Assembly: GCF_014203325.1 (NCBI RefSeq)
Contig: NZ_JACHIV010000001.1
Span: 4,217,501-4,281,500, forward strand
Direction of reading: 5' to 3'
Length of the DNA stretch: 64,000 nucleotides
Source: Saccharopolyspora gloriosae
GTDB taxonomy: Bacteria; Actinomycetota; Actinomycetes; Mycobacteriales; Pseudonocardiaceae
How positions within the stretch are numbered: position 1 is the stretch's first letter; the number at the start of each line of letters is the position of its first letter. Shown one piece after another: positions 6,939 to 15,185 of this stretch. The notes beneath the pieces were generated by a model. That model worked only from the letters and a program-made list of their open reading frames with translations. It searched no databases and was not told where the DNA came from. The position numbers and the translations under genes were made by a program.

Positions 6939-8066
6939 TCAGCGCGTCACCACTTGGGCCAGCACCATCGTGAACGCGTCGCGATCGACGGCGGCCGGCT
7001 CCTCGGCGAGCCACTCGCCCACCTCGCGAACGAAGCCCTCCGGGGTCAGCGGTTCCACCGGCGCGTCCGCATCGGATTCGCCCACCGTGACCTCGCCCGC
7101 CCGGTTCGGGTACAGCAGCAGCACGCCGCGCACCTCGACCTCCGGCAGCAACGCCTCGAACGCCGCCACTCCGTTCGCGAGCCGGGTGGTGCCGCCGCGG
7201 AACACGTGGCCGTTGCGCCACACCTCGCCGTCCTCGTCGACCTCGTAGTGCCCCGGCAGCCAGCGCTTCGACTCGACCAGCACCAGCCGCCGCCCGCACA
7301 GCACCGCGTGATCGATGTCGGCGAACACCGAGCCCGGCCAGGCGATCCCGTGGAAGATCCGCACCCCCGGCATCCGGGTCAGGTGATCGGCGAGCAACTC
7401 GGCGGAACGCTGCTTGACGGCCTCGTCCGCGGGGACCTCCTCCTCCGCGGTGCCGCCGAACACGCGGCCCCGGTTCTCGGCTTCGAACAGCCGGTCCGTG
7501 CGGCGCGCCTCCAGCAGGCGGCGCAGCAGCACCAGCACCACGACCCCCGCGGAGACCAGCATCGCCAGCCACACGCCGAGCAGCACTCCGCTCAACCCGA
7601 CCAGCAGTCCCGTCGCCGCCAGCAGCACCCAGCCGCCGGCCAGCGCGAGCGCCGGAGTCCGGTCCGGCGCCGTGACCGGCAGGTACACCACCCGCTCCGC
7701 CGGATCGACCTCGTCCCACCAGGGGATGTCGGCGGGGTCGAGGTCCGGCGCGGGCGGGGTGAAGTTCGGATCGTCGCCGAAGTCGCGCCGCTTGCCGGGC
7801 CGGTACACCCAGCGCCGCGACGGCGAGCGATCACGCCCGGACGGCCTCGGTTCCGGTTCCGGTTCGTCCCGCGGATCGTCGTAGTCGGCGCGGCGCACCG
7901 GATCGTTGAGGGTCTCGTAGGCCTGCTGCAACAACCGGAACGTGCCGGCGGTGCCGCCGACGTCCGGGTGCATGGTGCGCGCCAAGGTCCGGTACGCGGA
8001 CTTGATCTCGGCGCTCGACGCCGACCGGTCCACGCCCAGCAGCTCGTAATAGTCGACCCCGCGCAC
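6939..8066 (-). CDS. DnaJ-membrane-NERD fusion protein
   Basis: A three-part protein of 375 residues. Residues 5-65 form a J-domain with the HPD motif at 33-35. A proline- and acid-rich linker follows, then two membrane segments at about 140-182. Residues 215-345 resemble a NERD (nuclease-related) domain, with a PD-(D/E)xK-like D...VESK pattern at 250-267. The J-domain would stimulate a DnaK partner, and the NERD part may act on nucleic acid or be a degenerate nuclease. The start is GTG 8066 with GGACGGAG upstream; the longer open frame to 8432 is out-of-frame shadow. The substrate is unknown. The fusion is readable directly from the sequence, but its function is not. Confidence 0.75.
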   Translation of the reverse strand: MRGVDYYELLGVDRSASSAEIKSAYRTLARTMHPDVGGTAGTFRLLQQAYETLNDPVRRADYDDPRDEPEPEPRPSGRDRSPSRRWVYRPGKRRDFGDDPNFTPPAPDLDPADIPWWDEVDPAERVVYLPVTAPDRTPALALAGGWVLLAATGLLVGLSGVLLGVWLAMLVSAGVVVLVLLRRLLEARRTDRLFEAENRGRVFGGTAEEEVPADEAVKQRSAELLADHLTRMPGVRIFHGIAWPGSVFADIDHAVLCGRRLVLVESKRWLPGHYEVDEDGEVWRNGHVFRGGTTRLANGVAAFEALLPEVEVRGVLLLYPNRAGEVTVGESDADAPVEPLTPEGFVREVGEWLAEEPAAVDRDAFTMVLAQVVTR

Positions 8067-8184
8067 GAAACTCCGTCCACCATCGGCGATCGGCCTGCCA
8101 CGACCGCGCGGCCATGATAGTTGTTCCGGGCGTTTCAAGATCAACCAGATGTGACGCGCGGGCCGCGTGACGCCGCCGATTGGG

Positions 8185-9264
8185 CTAACCGGGTGACGCG
8201 CGCAGCCGCCACGCGAGCAGCCCGCCCAACGCCAGCGGCAACCAGAACACGAACACCCGGAACACCAGCACCGCCGCCGCCGACACCCCCACCGGCACCC
8301 CGTAGGACGCCAAGGCCGCCGCCGCGCCCACCTCCACGAACCCGATCCCGCCGGGCAGCACGCCGACGATGCCGAACAACGTCGACACCGCGTACGCCAC
8401 CAGCGCCACCAGCGGCCGGTCCCCCGCCCCAACCGCGATCATCGAAGCCCACAGCACCACCGCGCCGAGCAGATCGATCGCCACCGCGAAGCACACCGCG
8501 GGCACCGCCGCCGCGGGCCGAGTCCGGATCGCCGCCACCGCGTCGTAGAACTCGTCCGCCGCCGCCGTGTCGCGCGCCGCGCGCCGGCGGCGCAGCAACC
8601 GGTCCCAGCAGCGGCCCGGCAACGTCCACACCCGGCGCAGCACCTCGCGGCTGCGCACCGCCGCCACCAGCGCCACCACCCGGACCAGCAATCCCGCGGA
8701 GAACAACACCGTCGCGACGATCTCGGCGCGCTCCAGCCTGCCGTCCCAGGACACCACCGCCAGGCCCGCGGCGAGCGTCACCACAAAACCCACCTCGGCC
8801 GTCTGCGCGGCGGCCAGGTACGCCCCGGTGACGCGCCCCTGCCCGGCCGGATCGCGCGCCCCCTGCCTGCGGGAGTCGAGCGTGAACGCGGCCAGGCCCG
8901 CGACGTTGCCGGACTTCACGGCCAGGTTCAACGCCATCGACGCCAACGTGACCGGCAGCAACCTGGCGAACTCGTGGTAGCCACCCGCTCCCGTCACCCG
9001 CCGCGCCGCCAAGTGCAGCAGCACCCAGTCCGCGATCCAGATCAGCAGCACTACCGCGCCCACGGCCAGCCACGCGGGATCGGCATCGCGCAACGCCCGC
9101 CCCGCCGCGGGCAGCTCGTGGCGGTTCGCCCACACCAGCGCGGCGGCCGCCGCGACCACCACCAGCGCAGCCACCCACCGGAACGCACGGGACCTCACCC
9201 GACTCAGCGTCGCAGCACCACCGTCCCGTCGCCGCTCAGCCCAGCAGCCACGAAGCGTGATCAA
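8185..9264 (-). CDS. Flippase-like (LPG synthase TM / UPF0104) membrane protein
   Basis: A polytopic membrane protein of up to 359 residues with about eight hydrophobic segments. It matches the flippase-like domain found in the N-terminal half of MprF and in stand-alone UPF0104 proteins. The typical FGIVGVLPGGIGFVEVG stretch before the last helices is clear. It lacks the cytosolic aminoacyl-transfer domain, so it is not a full lysyl-phosphatidylglycerol synthase. It probably moves a lipid or lipid-linked molecule across the membrane. The exact start is uncertain: the first 25 residues are hydrophilic, and a GTG at the RSRAFRW segment (about 9198) is an alternative. Confidence 0.75.
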   Translation of the reverse strand: MITLRGCWAERRRDGGAATLSRVRSRAFRWVAALVVVAAAAALVWANRHELPAAGRALRDADPAWLAVGAVVLLIWIADWVLLHLAARRVTGAGGYHEFARLLPVTLASMALNLAVKSGNVAGLAAFTLDSRRQGARDPAGQGRVTGAYLAAAQTAEVGFVVTLAAGLAVVSWDGRLERAEIVATVLFSAGLLVRVVALVAAVRSREVLRRVWTLPGRCWDRLLRRRRAARDTAAADEFYDAVAAIRTRPAAAVPAVCFAVAIDLLGAVVLWASMIAVGAGDRPLVALVAYAVSTLFGIVGVLPGGIGFVEVGAAAALASYGVPVGVSAAAVLVFRVFVFWLPLALGGLLAWRLRASPG

Positions 9265-9321
9265 CGCGGAGGTGCGTCCGACTTCCCGGTGAAACCGTTC
9301 GTCCCCTCGGGTTCCATTGGA

Positions 9322-10593
9322 TCAACGGCGTTGCCGCAGGGAGTCGTAGCGGCGCCGAGCCGCGTCGCGCTGCCGCCGCGCCCTGGTCACGGTCCGCGTC
9401 GTGTCGCGCAGCCGCGCGGACAGGTCGTCGAGGCGGGCGCGGAGCTCATCCCGGTCGCGTTCCTGCTCATCGCGCTCCTGCTCGGCCGCGCGCAACGCGT
9501 CCTCGGCCTGCCGCAGCTCCTCGGAGGCCTCGTCCACCCCTGAGCCCTCGGCGGCGCTCGGGCGCGGTGCGCGCTTCGTCCGGCCTGCGGGTTCCGATGC
9601 CTCCGCCCGCTCGGAGACGTCGCGGCTCCGGCTTGCCGGGCGGTCCGATCCGGCTTTGCGGCCGGACCGGTTCGTCTTTCGGCCGGCACGGTCCACCGGC
9701 GGCTTTCGATCGGCGCTTCCCTGCTGCGTGCTGCGATCGGTCCGGTCCTGCCGGGTCTTGCCGGACCGCTCCGGCCGGGTACCGCGCTCAGAGCGGTCCG
9801 GCCGAGGTTCGCGCTCGGCGCGTTCCCGTCGGGGCTGCGGCTCGGTCGTGCGGTCCCCCGCGGGCTCGACGGCAGGTGCTTCCGCGGTTCGCCGACCACC
9901 GCGCCGCGTCCCCGCCGCGCCGCGATCCGTCCCTTCGGTGTCGTGAGCCCGCGCGGCGCTCCCGCCCCGATCCTCGTCCGCGCCCGGACGCCCCGCCTCG
10001 CTTCGCTCCGCCCGGGAGTGAGCTCGACGGCGACCACCTCGACGTGCCCCCGAGTCATGTCCCCGACGGCTCGACGTGGCGCTGCGCATCGCGGCGACCG
10101 AGAGCTCGTCCAACCCGAAGCCGCTGTAGGCCAGCGCCCCGCTGAGCACCCCGGCCTGGACCCGGCGTCCCGATTCCGGTTCCGCGACGGCGGCGGCGAA
10201 CGTCGACTCCACCTGCCGCCGGGCCTGCTCCCCCAGCCGCTTCCCGGCGCGGGAGGCCACGTCCGCGGCCTGCTCGGTCAATCCCCGGACCAGGTCCGCG
10301 CGCCGCCGATCCAGCCGCCGGATCTCGTCGCCGCGCAGGTCGCGCTGCGCCGAGCGCAGCTCGTCGCCCACCTCGACCAGCTCGGCGACCCGGTCCCGCT
10401 GCTCGGCCGAGACCCGGTTCACCGCCCACGCCGCCGTCGTCGGCTTCCGCAACACCTTGAGCTCCGCCGCGAGCCGGTCGTCGCCCGCGTCGCGCGCCTG
10501 CTTCAACCGGCGGTCCCGGTCGGCGACGAACTCCCCCGGATCACCCTGGTAGAGCTCCTGCAGCACCGCCTCCGACACCTGCTCCCCGGCCAT
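9322..10593 (-). CDS. Basic coiled-coil protein with Arg-rich low-complexity core, unknown function
   Basis: I recognise only an actinobacterial conserved N-terminus. Residues 1-170 are helical with a KPTTAAWAVNRV segment. Residues 175-340 are an Arg/Ser/Glu/Pro-rich, disordered stretch with many RSE/RTE-type repeats and high net positive charge. Residues 350-423 form a predicted coiled coil (EELRQAEDALRAAEQERDEQ heptads) ending in RRYDSLRQRR. The architecture suggests a nucleic-acid- or envelope-associated scaffold, but no enzyme motif is visible. It lies tail-to-head with the flippase-like gene (58-bp gap) and head-to-head with the PspC protein. Confidence 0.65.
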   Translation of the reverse strand: MAGEQVSEAVLQELYQGDPGEFVADRDRRLKQARDAGDDRLAAELKVLRKPTTAAWAVNRVSAEQRDRVAELVEVGDELRSAQRDLRGDEIRRLDRRRADLVRGLTEQAADVASRAGKRLGEQARRQVESTFAAAVAEPESGRRVQAGVLSGALAYSGFGLDELSVAAMRSATSSRRGHDSGARRGGRRRAHSRAERSEAGRPGADEDRGGSAARAHDTEGTDRGAAGTRRGGRRTAEAPAVEPAGDRTTEPQPRRERAEREPRPDRSERGTRPERSGKTRQDRTDRSTQQGSADRKPPVDRAGRKTNRSGRKAGSDRPASRSRDVSERAEASEPAGRTKRAPRPSAAEGSGVDEASEELRQAEDALRAAEQERDEQERDRDELRARLDDLSARLRDTTRTVTRARRQRDAARRRYDSLRQRR

Positions 10594-10677
10594 CGGCTCA
10601 GCTCAGCACGCTGCGCGCCGACCCGCACCCGATCCAGCGGAGGCGTGAGCGGCGGCGCGGGCGGGCACCCTGCGGTC

Positions 10678-10860
10678 ATGACGAAATCGCTGCAACGGCC
10701 CCGGCGCGGAGCCATGATCGCGGGAGTGTGCGCCGGCATCGCCCACCGCTTCGGCTGGAGCGTCGGACTGGTCCGCTTCCTGTTCGTGATCTCCTGCGTC
10801 CTGCCCGGACCGCAGTTCCTGATCTACCTCGCGCTGTGGATCTTGATGCCGAAGCGGTGA
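10678..10860 (+). CDS. Small PspC-domain membrane protein
   Basis: A 60-residue protein made almost entirely of a PspC domain. It has a basic N-terminus, a GAMIAGVCAGIAHRFGW segment, and a hydrophobic helix of about 22 residues near the C-terminus ending in MPKR. PspC-type proteins sit in the inner membrane and can act in envelope-stress sensing, or as anti-regulators when fused to kinases; this one stands alone. GGAGGCGTG lies about 40 bases upstream, so the ribosome site is poor. A hairpin terminator starts 33 bases after the stop. Confidence 0.8.
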   Translation: MTKSLQRPRRGAMIAGVCAGIAHRFGWSVGLVRFLFVISCVLPGPQFLIYLALWILMPKR

Positions 10861-10888
10861 CGAACGCCGTGACCTGCCCTGGAACGCG

Positions 10889-10917
10889 AAAAACCCGCTG
10901 ACTCTGAAGTCAGCGGG
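10889..10917 (-). terminator. Intrinsic terminator, mainly leftward
   Basis: A perfect 10-bp stem CCCGCTGACT/AGTCAGCGGG (10894-10903, 10908-10917) has a 4-nt loop. On the minus strand it runs straight into TTTTT (10893-10889), a textbook intrinsic terminator and unusual in such G+C-rich DNA. On the plus strand it ends in CCTTTCC and may also stop the PspC transcript, so it can work in both directions. Confidence 0.85.
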
Positions 10918-11205
10918 CCTTTCCACACGGGCGGCCGAGGCGGCGTAACCGCCCCTCCCTTGTGGCCACCCGGCACAGCCGTGCCCGGTCTTGAGGTGGC
11001 GCCCTGCGACCGGCACGGCCAGCTCTGTTCGGCGCAACCACCACGGTAACCGCTATGGGTGAAATAAGCCCATGCCTCGCCGCATTTCGAGACCCGGAGT
11101 TCAGATTGTCCAGGGCGATCAGCAGTCTTCCGGTGGATCAGGACGAACCCGTTCCGCCGTGATGGTGAACGACGTTGCGCCATGAGCGCCGGGGCGTCTG
11201 CGACA
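10918..11205 (-). other. 288-bp structured non-coding region after iolD
   Basis: No gene of convincing coding character on either strand. On the minus strand the segment is highly foldable: GCCGTGCC-GGTC (around 11009-11020) can pair with GACCGGGCACGGC (around 10978-10990), and the latter can instead fold on itself (GGCAC/GTGCC). A GGCGG-ttac-CCGCC hairpin and an ATGGG/CCCAT hairpin (about 11054-11073) are also present. It ends at the terminator at 10889-10917. It could be a structured iolD 3' untranslated region or a separate small RNA; I find no clear promoter for the latter. Confidence 0.35.
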
Positions 11206-13074
11206 TCACAGGTGGTGGCGGCGCTCCCGCGCCCGGCGCTCGTACTCGGCCCGCGCGGAACGGGTGCTCTCCAGCGTCGACACCTCGGCGACCGGCACGT
11301 CCCACCACGCCTCCGGCGGGAGCTGCGCCTTGTCCGGCGAGGTCTCCACGTACACCGCGGTCGGGCGGTCCGCCGCCCTCGACGCGCGCAACGCCTCGCG
11401 CAACTCGTCCACGGTGTCCGCGCGCACCACGTCCACGCCGAGGCTGCGCGCGTTCGCCGCCAGGTCCAGCGGCAGCGGTTCCCCGGTGAACCGGCCGTGC
11501 TCGTCGCGGAACCGGTAGGCGGTGCCGAAGCGCTCGGCACCGACCTCCTCCGACAGTCCGCCGATGGACGCGTAACCGTGGTTCTGGACCAGCACCAGGT
11601 TGATCTTGATGCCTTCCTGCACGGCGGTCACCAGCTCGGTGGGCGACATCAAGTACGTGCCGTCACCGACGAGCGCGAACACCTCGCGATCCGGGTCGGC
11701 CAGCCGCGCGCCGATCGCCGCCGGTATCTCGTAGCCCATGCACGAGTACCCGTACTCCACGTGGTACTGGCTCGGCTGCTTGACCCGCCACAGCTTGTGG
11801 AGGTCCCCCGGCAGCGAGCCCGCCGCGTTGATCACGACGTCCTCGTCCGCGAGGACCTCGTCGAGCACGCCGATCACCTCGGCCTGACCGGGACGTTCCG
11901 CTCCGTCGGCGCACCGGGTGGCCCGGTCGACGACGTCGGCCCACCGCACCGCGGCGGCGCGGTATTCGCGCACGTAGGCCGGATCGACGTGGTGGTCGGC
12001 CAACCGCTCGGCGAGACCGCTGAGCACCGCCCGCGCGTCCCCGATCACCGGCGTCGCGGCCTGCTTGTGGGCGTCCCGGGCCTCGACGTTCACGTTGACG
12101 AACCGCACCTGCGGGTTCGCGAACAAGGTGTGCGAGGCCGTCGTGAAGTCGGTGTAGCGGGTGCCGACGCCGATCACCAGGTCCGCCTGCCGCGCAGTGT
12201 CGTCGGAGGACGCGGTGCCGGTGTGCCCGATCGCGCCGAGTGCGCGCGGATCGTCGAAGCGCAGCGAGCCGCGCCCCGCCTGCGTCTCCGACACCGGGAT
12301 GCCGGTCACCGCCGCGAACGCGCCCAACGCCTGTTCCGCGCCGCTGTGGTGCACACCGCCACCCGCGATGATCAGCGGGCGGCGCGCCTCCCGGATCCGG
12401 TCGGCCGCTTCGTCCAGCGACCGCGGATCGGCCTGCGGCCGGTGCACCCGCCAGGTCCGTTCGGCGAAGAACTCCTCGGGCCAGTCGTAGGCCTCGGCCT
12501 GCACGTCCTGCGGCAGCGCCAGCGTCACCGCCCCCGTCTGCACCGGATCGGCCAGCACCCGCATCGCCTCCAGGGCGGACGGGATCAGCGCTTCCGGCCG
12601 CCAGATCCGGTCGAAGTACCGGGACACCGGGCGCAGCGCGTCGTTCACCGACACGTCCCGCGCGTGCGGCGGTTCCAGCTGCTGCAGCACCGGGTCCGCC
12701 GGGCGCGTCGCGAACACGTCCCCCGGCAGCAGCAGGACCGGCAGCCGGTTGATCGTGGCCAGCGCCGCGCCGGTGACGAGGTTGGTGGCACCGGGGCCGA
12801 TCGACGTGGTGCACGCGTAGGTCGAGAGCCTGCCGCGCTGGCGCGCGTACCCGACCGCCGCGTGGACCATCGCCTGCTCGTTGCGCCCTTGGAGGTACGG
12901 CATTTCCGGCGTCTCCAGCAGCGCCTGCCCGATCCCCGCCACGTTGCCGTGCCCGAAGATCCCCCAGCACCCGGCGATCAACCGCACGCGTTCGCCGTCT
13001 CGCTCGGCGTGCTGCCGCGCCAGGAACCGCACCAACGCCTGAGCCACCGTCAACCGCCGCGTCCCGGGATTCAT
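11206..13074 (-). CDS. iolD: 3D-(3,5/4)-trihydroxycyclohexane-1,2-dione acylhydrolase IolD
   Basis: Thiamine-diphosphate enzyme (622 residues) that opens the inositol ring in the third step of myo-inositol catabolism, giving 5-deoxyglucuronate. The three ThDP domains are evident. The N-terminal Pyr domain has YLQGRNEQ with the conserved Glu, a central domain carries IAGGGVHHSGA, and the C-terminal PP domain has the GDGTYLMSP motif followed by the partner residues at NHGYASIGG. ATG 13074 follows GGAGAGGGGCAGTG. Unlike the other genes in its arm, it is separated from iolB by 267 bp containing palindromic repeat copy B, so its expression may be uncoupled or attenuated. Confidence 0.96.
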   Translation of the reverse strand: MNPGTRRLTVAQALVRFLARQHAERDGERVRLIAGCWGIFGHGNVAGIGQALLETPEMPYLQGRNEQAMVHAAVGYARQRGRLSTYACTTSIGPGATNLVTGAALATINRLPVLLLPGDVFATRPADPVLQQLEPPHARDVSVNDALRPVSRYFDRIWRPEALIPSALEAMRVLADPVQTGAVTLALPQDVQAEAYDWPEEFFAERTWRVHRPQADPRSLDEAADRIREARRPLIIAGGGVHHSGAEQALGAFAAVTGIPVSETQAGRGSLRFDDPRALGAIGHTGTASSDDTARQADLVIGVGTRYTDFTTASHTLFANPQVRFVNVNVEARDAHKQAATPVIGDARAVLSGLAERLADHHVDPAYVREYRAAAVRWADVVDRATRCADGAERPGQAEVIGVLDEVLADEDVVINAAGSLPGDLHKLWRVKQPSQYHVEYGYSCMGYEIPAAIGARLADPDREVFALVGDGTYLMSPTELVTAVQEGIKINLVLVQNHGYASIGGLSEEVGAERFGTAYRFRDEHGRFTGEPLPLDLAANARSLGVDVVRADTVDELREALRASRAADRPTAVYVETSPDKAQLPPEAWWDVPVAEVSTLESTRSARAEYERRARERRHHL

Positions 13075-13160
13075 CACTGCCCCTCTCCCATCCAGCACCT
13101 AGAGCCGGTCCCGGAGCTTGGTCGTGCCGAGTGATCAGCCGTCTCGGCATTTCGTCTTGT

Positions 13161-13320
13161 CAGCGGCGAAGCCGCTGAGCAGCGACCACCAGAGCAACCG
13201 GCACCGCCGCGGGTTCTCAGCGTCCTTCTCGCGAGGACGGCTTTTTCCCTCGTGGCGGAGCCACTCGGGAAAAAGATCCCGCAGCGAGAAGGACGCTGAG
13301 GTTCCGCCACCCGACCACCC
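13161..13320 (-). repeat. Palindromic intergenic repeat, copy B (type 2), inside the iol operon
   Basis: Hairpin 13216-13300. The 17-nt outer arms (13216-13232, 13284-13300) are perfectly complementary with variable core CGTCCTT, and the inner stem CTTTTTCCC/GGGAAAAAG (13241-13249, 13267-13275) caps a GTGGC-gga-GCCAC tip. It is inverted relative to copy A: the shared flank is at 13301-13316, and the tail AGCGGC-gaa-GCCGCT is at 13161-13178. It occupies the iolB-iolD gap, the only copy between genes of one apparent pathway operon. Confidence 0.85.
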
Positions 13321-13341
13321 GACCAAACCGAAGACGGCCAA

Positions 13342-14223
13342 TCAGTAAAAGGGAAGTCGGGGGTCGAGGGGTTGGTTCCACCAGGTTTCGCGCACCCACG
13401 AGTGCGCCGGGTCGTCGCAGATCAGCCACGCCCGGTTCGGCGAGGGCCCGGCCATGACGTTGAGGTAGTACATGTCGTAGCCGGGCACCGCCATCGACGG
13501 CCCGTGCCAGCCGTCGGGGATCAGCACGACGTCTCCGCTGCGCACTTCCGCCAGCACGTCGGTGTCCCGGCCCGGCCCGGACGGGTACACCCGCTGGTAG
13601 CCGATGCCTTCGCCGCCGCTTCCGGCGTCGATCTCGAAGTAGTAGATCTCCTCCAGCCGGGATTCGCCGTCGCGTTCGGTGTCGTGCTTGTGCGGCGGGA
13701 ACGACGACCAGTTCCCCGCCGGGGTCAGCACTTCCACCGCGATCAGCCGGTCGGCTTCGAACACGTGCGCCGCGCCGAAGTTGTTCACCTGCCTGCTGGC
13801 CTGTCCCGCACCGCGCAGCTCGACCGGCACCTCGGACGCCGCGCCGTAGCGCGCGGGAAGGCGGCGAGCGCACTTGGCGCCCGTCAGCGCGAACCGGCCA
13901 CCGGCCGCGCTGCGGATCCGCACCCGCGCGTCCCTGGGCGCGTAGGCGAAATCGGTGACACCGCGGAACACGCTTTCGCGCCCGGCGAGCTCGAACACCA
14001 CGACCTCGCCGTCACCGTCCTCGCACCGGACGGTGCACCCGCCGGCGAGCGGGAGCACGATCCATTCGCCGTCGCCGGTGCGGAACTCGTGCTCCGCTCC
14101 GGCTGCGAGCTTCAGCACGCGCAACGACGAGAACTCCCACCCGGCGGTGTCCGGGTCGACGTGCACCGCGTGCTCGCCGCGTGCCGCGGCCCCCGCGGGC
14201 AGGTGGAAACGCTTGTCCGCCAC
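13342..14223 (-). CDS. iolB: 5-deoxy-glucuronate isomerase IolB
   Basis: Cupin-type isomerase of 293 residues converting 5-deoxyglucuronate to 2-deoxy-5-keto-gluconate. Metal-ligand motifs of the second cupin are clear: SSFPPHKHDT with the paired histidines, followed by LEEIYYFEI and later GWHGPSMAVPGYDMYYLNVMAG. The C-terminal WLICDDPAHSWVRETW stretch is also family-typical. Two consecutive GTG codons (14224-14226 and 14221-14223) could start it; the second has AGGAGG at better spacing. The frame stays open upstream to 14433, but that part overlaps the next gene. It lies 55 bp after the aldolase gene. Confidence 0.95.
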   Translation of the reverse strand: MADKRFHLPAGAAARGEHAVHVDPDTAGWEFSSLRVLKLAAGAEHEFRTGDGEWIVLPLAGGCTVRCEDGDGEVVVFELAGRESVFRGVTDFAYAPRDARVRIRSAAGGRFALTGAKCARRLPARYGAASEVPVELRGAGQASRQVNNFGAAHVFEADRLIAVEVLTPAGNWSSFPPHKHDTERDGESRLEEIYYFEIDAGSGGEGIGYQRVYPSGPGRDTDVLAEVRSGDVVLIPDGWHGPSMAVPGYDMYYLNVMAGPSPNRAWLICDDPAHSWVRETWWNQPLDPRLPFY

Positions 14224-14278
14224 CACTTCCTCCTCCGTCCTTGTTGTCCGGGAGCTCCGGATCGCGGTCGTCCGGCGG

Positions 14279-15160
14279 TCACAGCAGTCCGGCAGCGGTG
14301 TCCACCGCCGCGGCCACGTCCCCGTCGGGTGGGTAGAGCAGGCTCCGGCCGACGACGAGGCCTTGCACGTTCGGCAGCCGCAACGCCGTCCGCCAGCGGT
14401 CGAACGTCGCGTCCTGATCGGCGGACACCTCACCGCCCAACAGCACCGTCGGCAGCGTCGTGGTGGCCATGACCTGCCCGATCCGTTCGATGTCGTCGAC
14501 CACCGGCACCTTCAGCCAGGTGTAGGCCGAGGTGCCGCCCAGCCCGGCGGCGATCGAGAGGGACCGGGTCACGGCCGCCGCGGACAGGTCGTTGCGCACC
14601 TCGCCGTCGACGCGGCGGGACAGGAACGGCTCGACCATCGCCATCAGGCCGCGTTCGGCGAGATCGTTGACGGCCCGCGCGGCGCCGCACATCGTCTCCA
14701 GCGAGCCCGGATCGGCGTAGTCGAGGCGCAGCAGCAGCTTCCCGCCGTCGAACCGCAGCCGTTCGATGTCCTGCGCCCGGTGCCCGGTGAACCGGTCGTC
14801 CAGCTCGAAGGCCGAGCCCGCCAACCCGCCCCGGTTCATCGAACCGATCACGACCTTGTCCTCCAGCGCCCCGAGCAGCAGCAGGTCCTCCAGCACGTCG
14901 GACGTGCCGAGCACGCCGTCCACTCCGGGCCGCCGCAGCGCCGTGCACAACCGCCCGAGCAGGTCCGCGCGATTCGCCATCGCCAGCGCGTCACCCCCGG
15001 CGCCCAGCGCGCCGCGCGCGGGGTGGTCCGCCGCGATGATCAGCAGTCTGCCGCTCGCCCCGAGCAGCGGCCTGCGCCGCCGGGCCGCGGCCGCTTCCCG
15101 GATCGCCTCCGGGCGGGTGGCGCGGACCCGCGTGAGATCAGCAATGTCCACAGTGGACAT
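14279..15160 (-). CDS. (Beta/alpha)8-barrel aldolase of inositol clusters (Cgl0159-like)
   Basis: A TIM-barrel protein of 293 residues resembling the Cgl0159 family, routinely encoded in actinobacterial inositol operons. Barrel-type motifs include LLIIAADHPARG near residues 40-50, a MNRGGLAGSAFELDDRF segment, LLLRLDYAD, and VLLGGEVSADQD with a late GLVVGRSLLYP. The ADHPARG strand resembles class I fructose-bisphosphate/deoxyribose-phosphate aldolases. It may therefore split 2-deoxy-5-keto-gluconate 6-phosphate into DHAP and malonate semialdehyde (the IolJ step). That role is inferred from position. It starts at ATG 15160, 25 bp after iolC. Confidence 0.8.
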   Translation of the reverse strand: MSTVDIADLTRVRATRPEAIREAAAARRRRPLLGASGRLLIIAADHPARGALGAGGDALAMANRADLLGRLCTALRRPGVDGVLGTSDVLEDLLLLGALEDKVVIGSMNRGGLAGSAFELDDRFTGHRAQDIERLRFDGGKLLLRLDYADPGSLETMCGAARAVNDLAERGLMAMVEPFLSRRVDGEVRNDLSAAAVTRSLSIAAGLGGTSAYTWLKVPVVDDIERIGQVMATTTLPTVLLGGEVSADQDATFDRWRTALRLPNVQGLVVGRSLLYPPDGDVAAAVDTAAGLL

Positions 15161-15185
15161 GATTTCCCCCCTTCACCCTGGCCGC

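Noticed and set aside
10918-11205. Possible tRNA, tmRNA or known riboswitch
   Set aside because: No cloverleaf, T-arm or CCA-like end, and no recognised riboswitch core.
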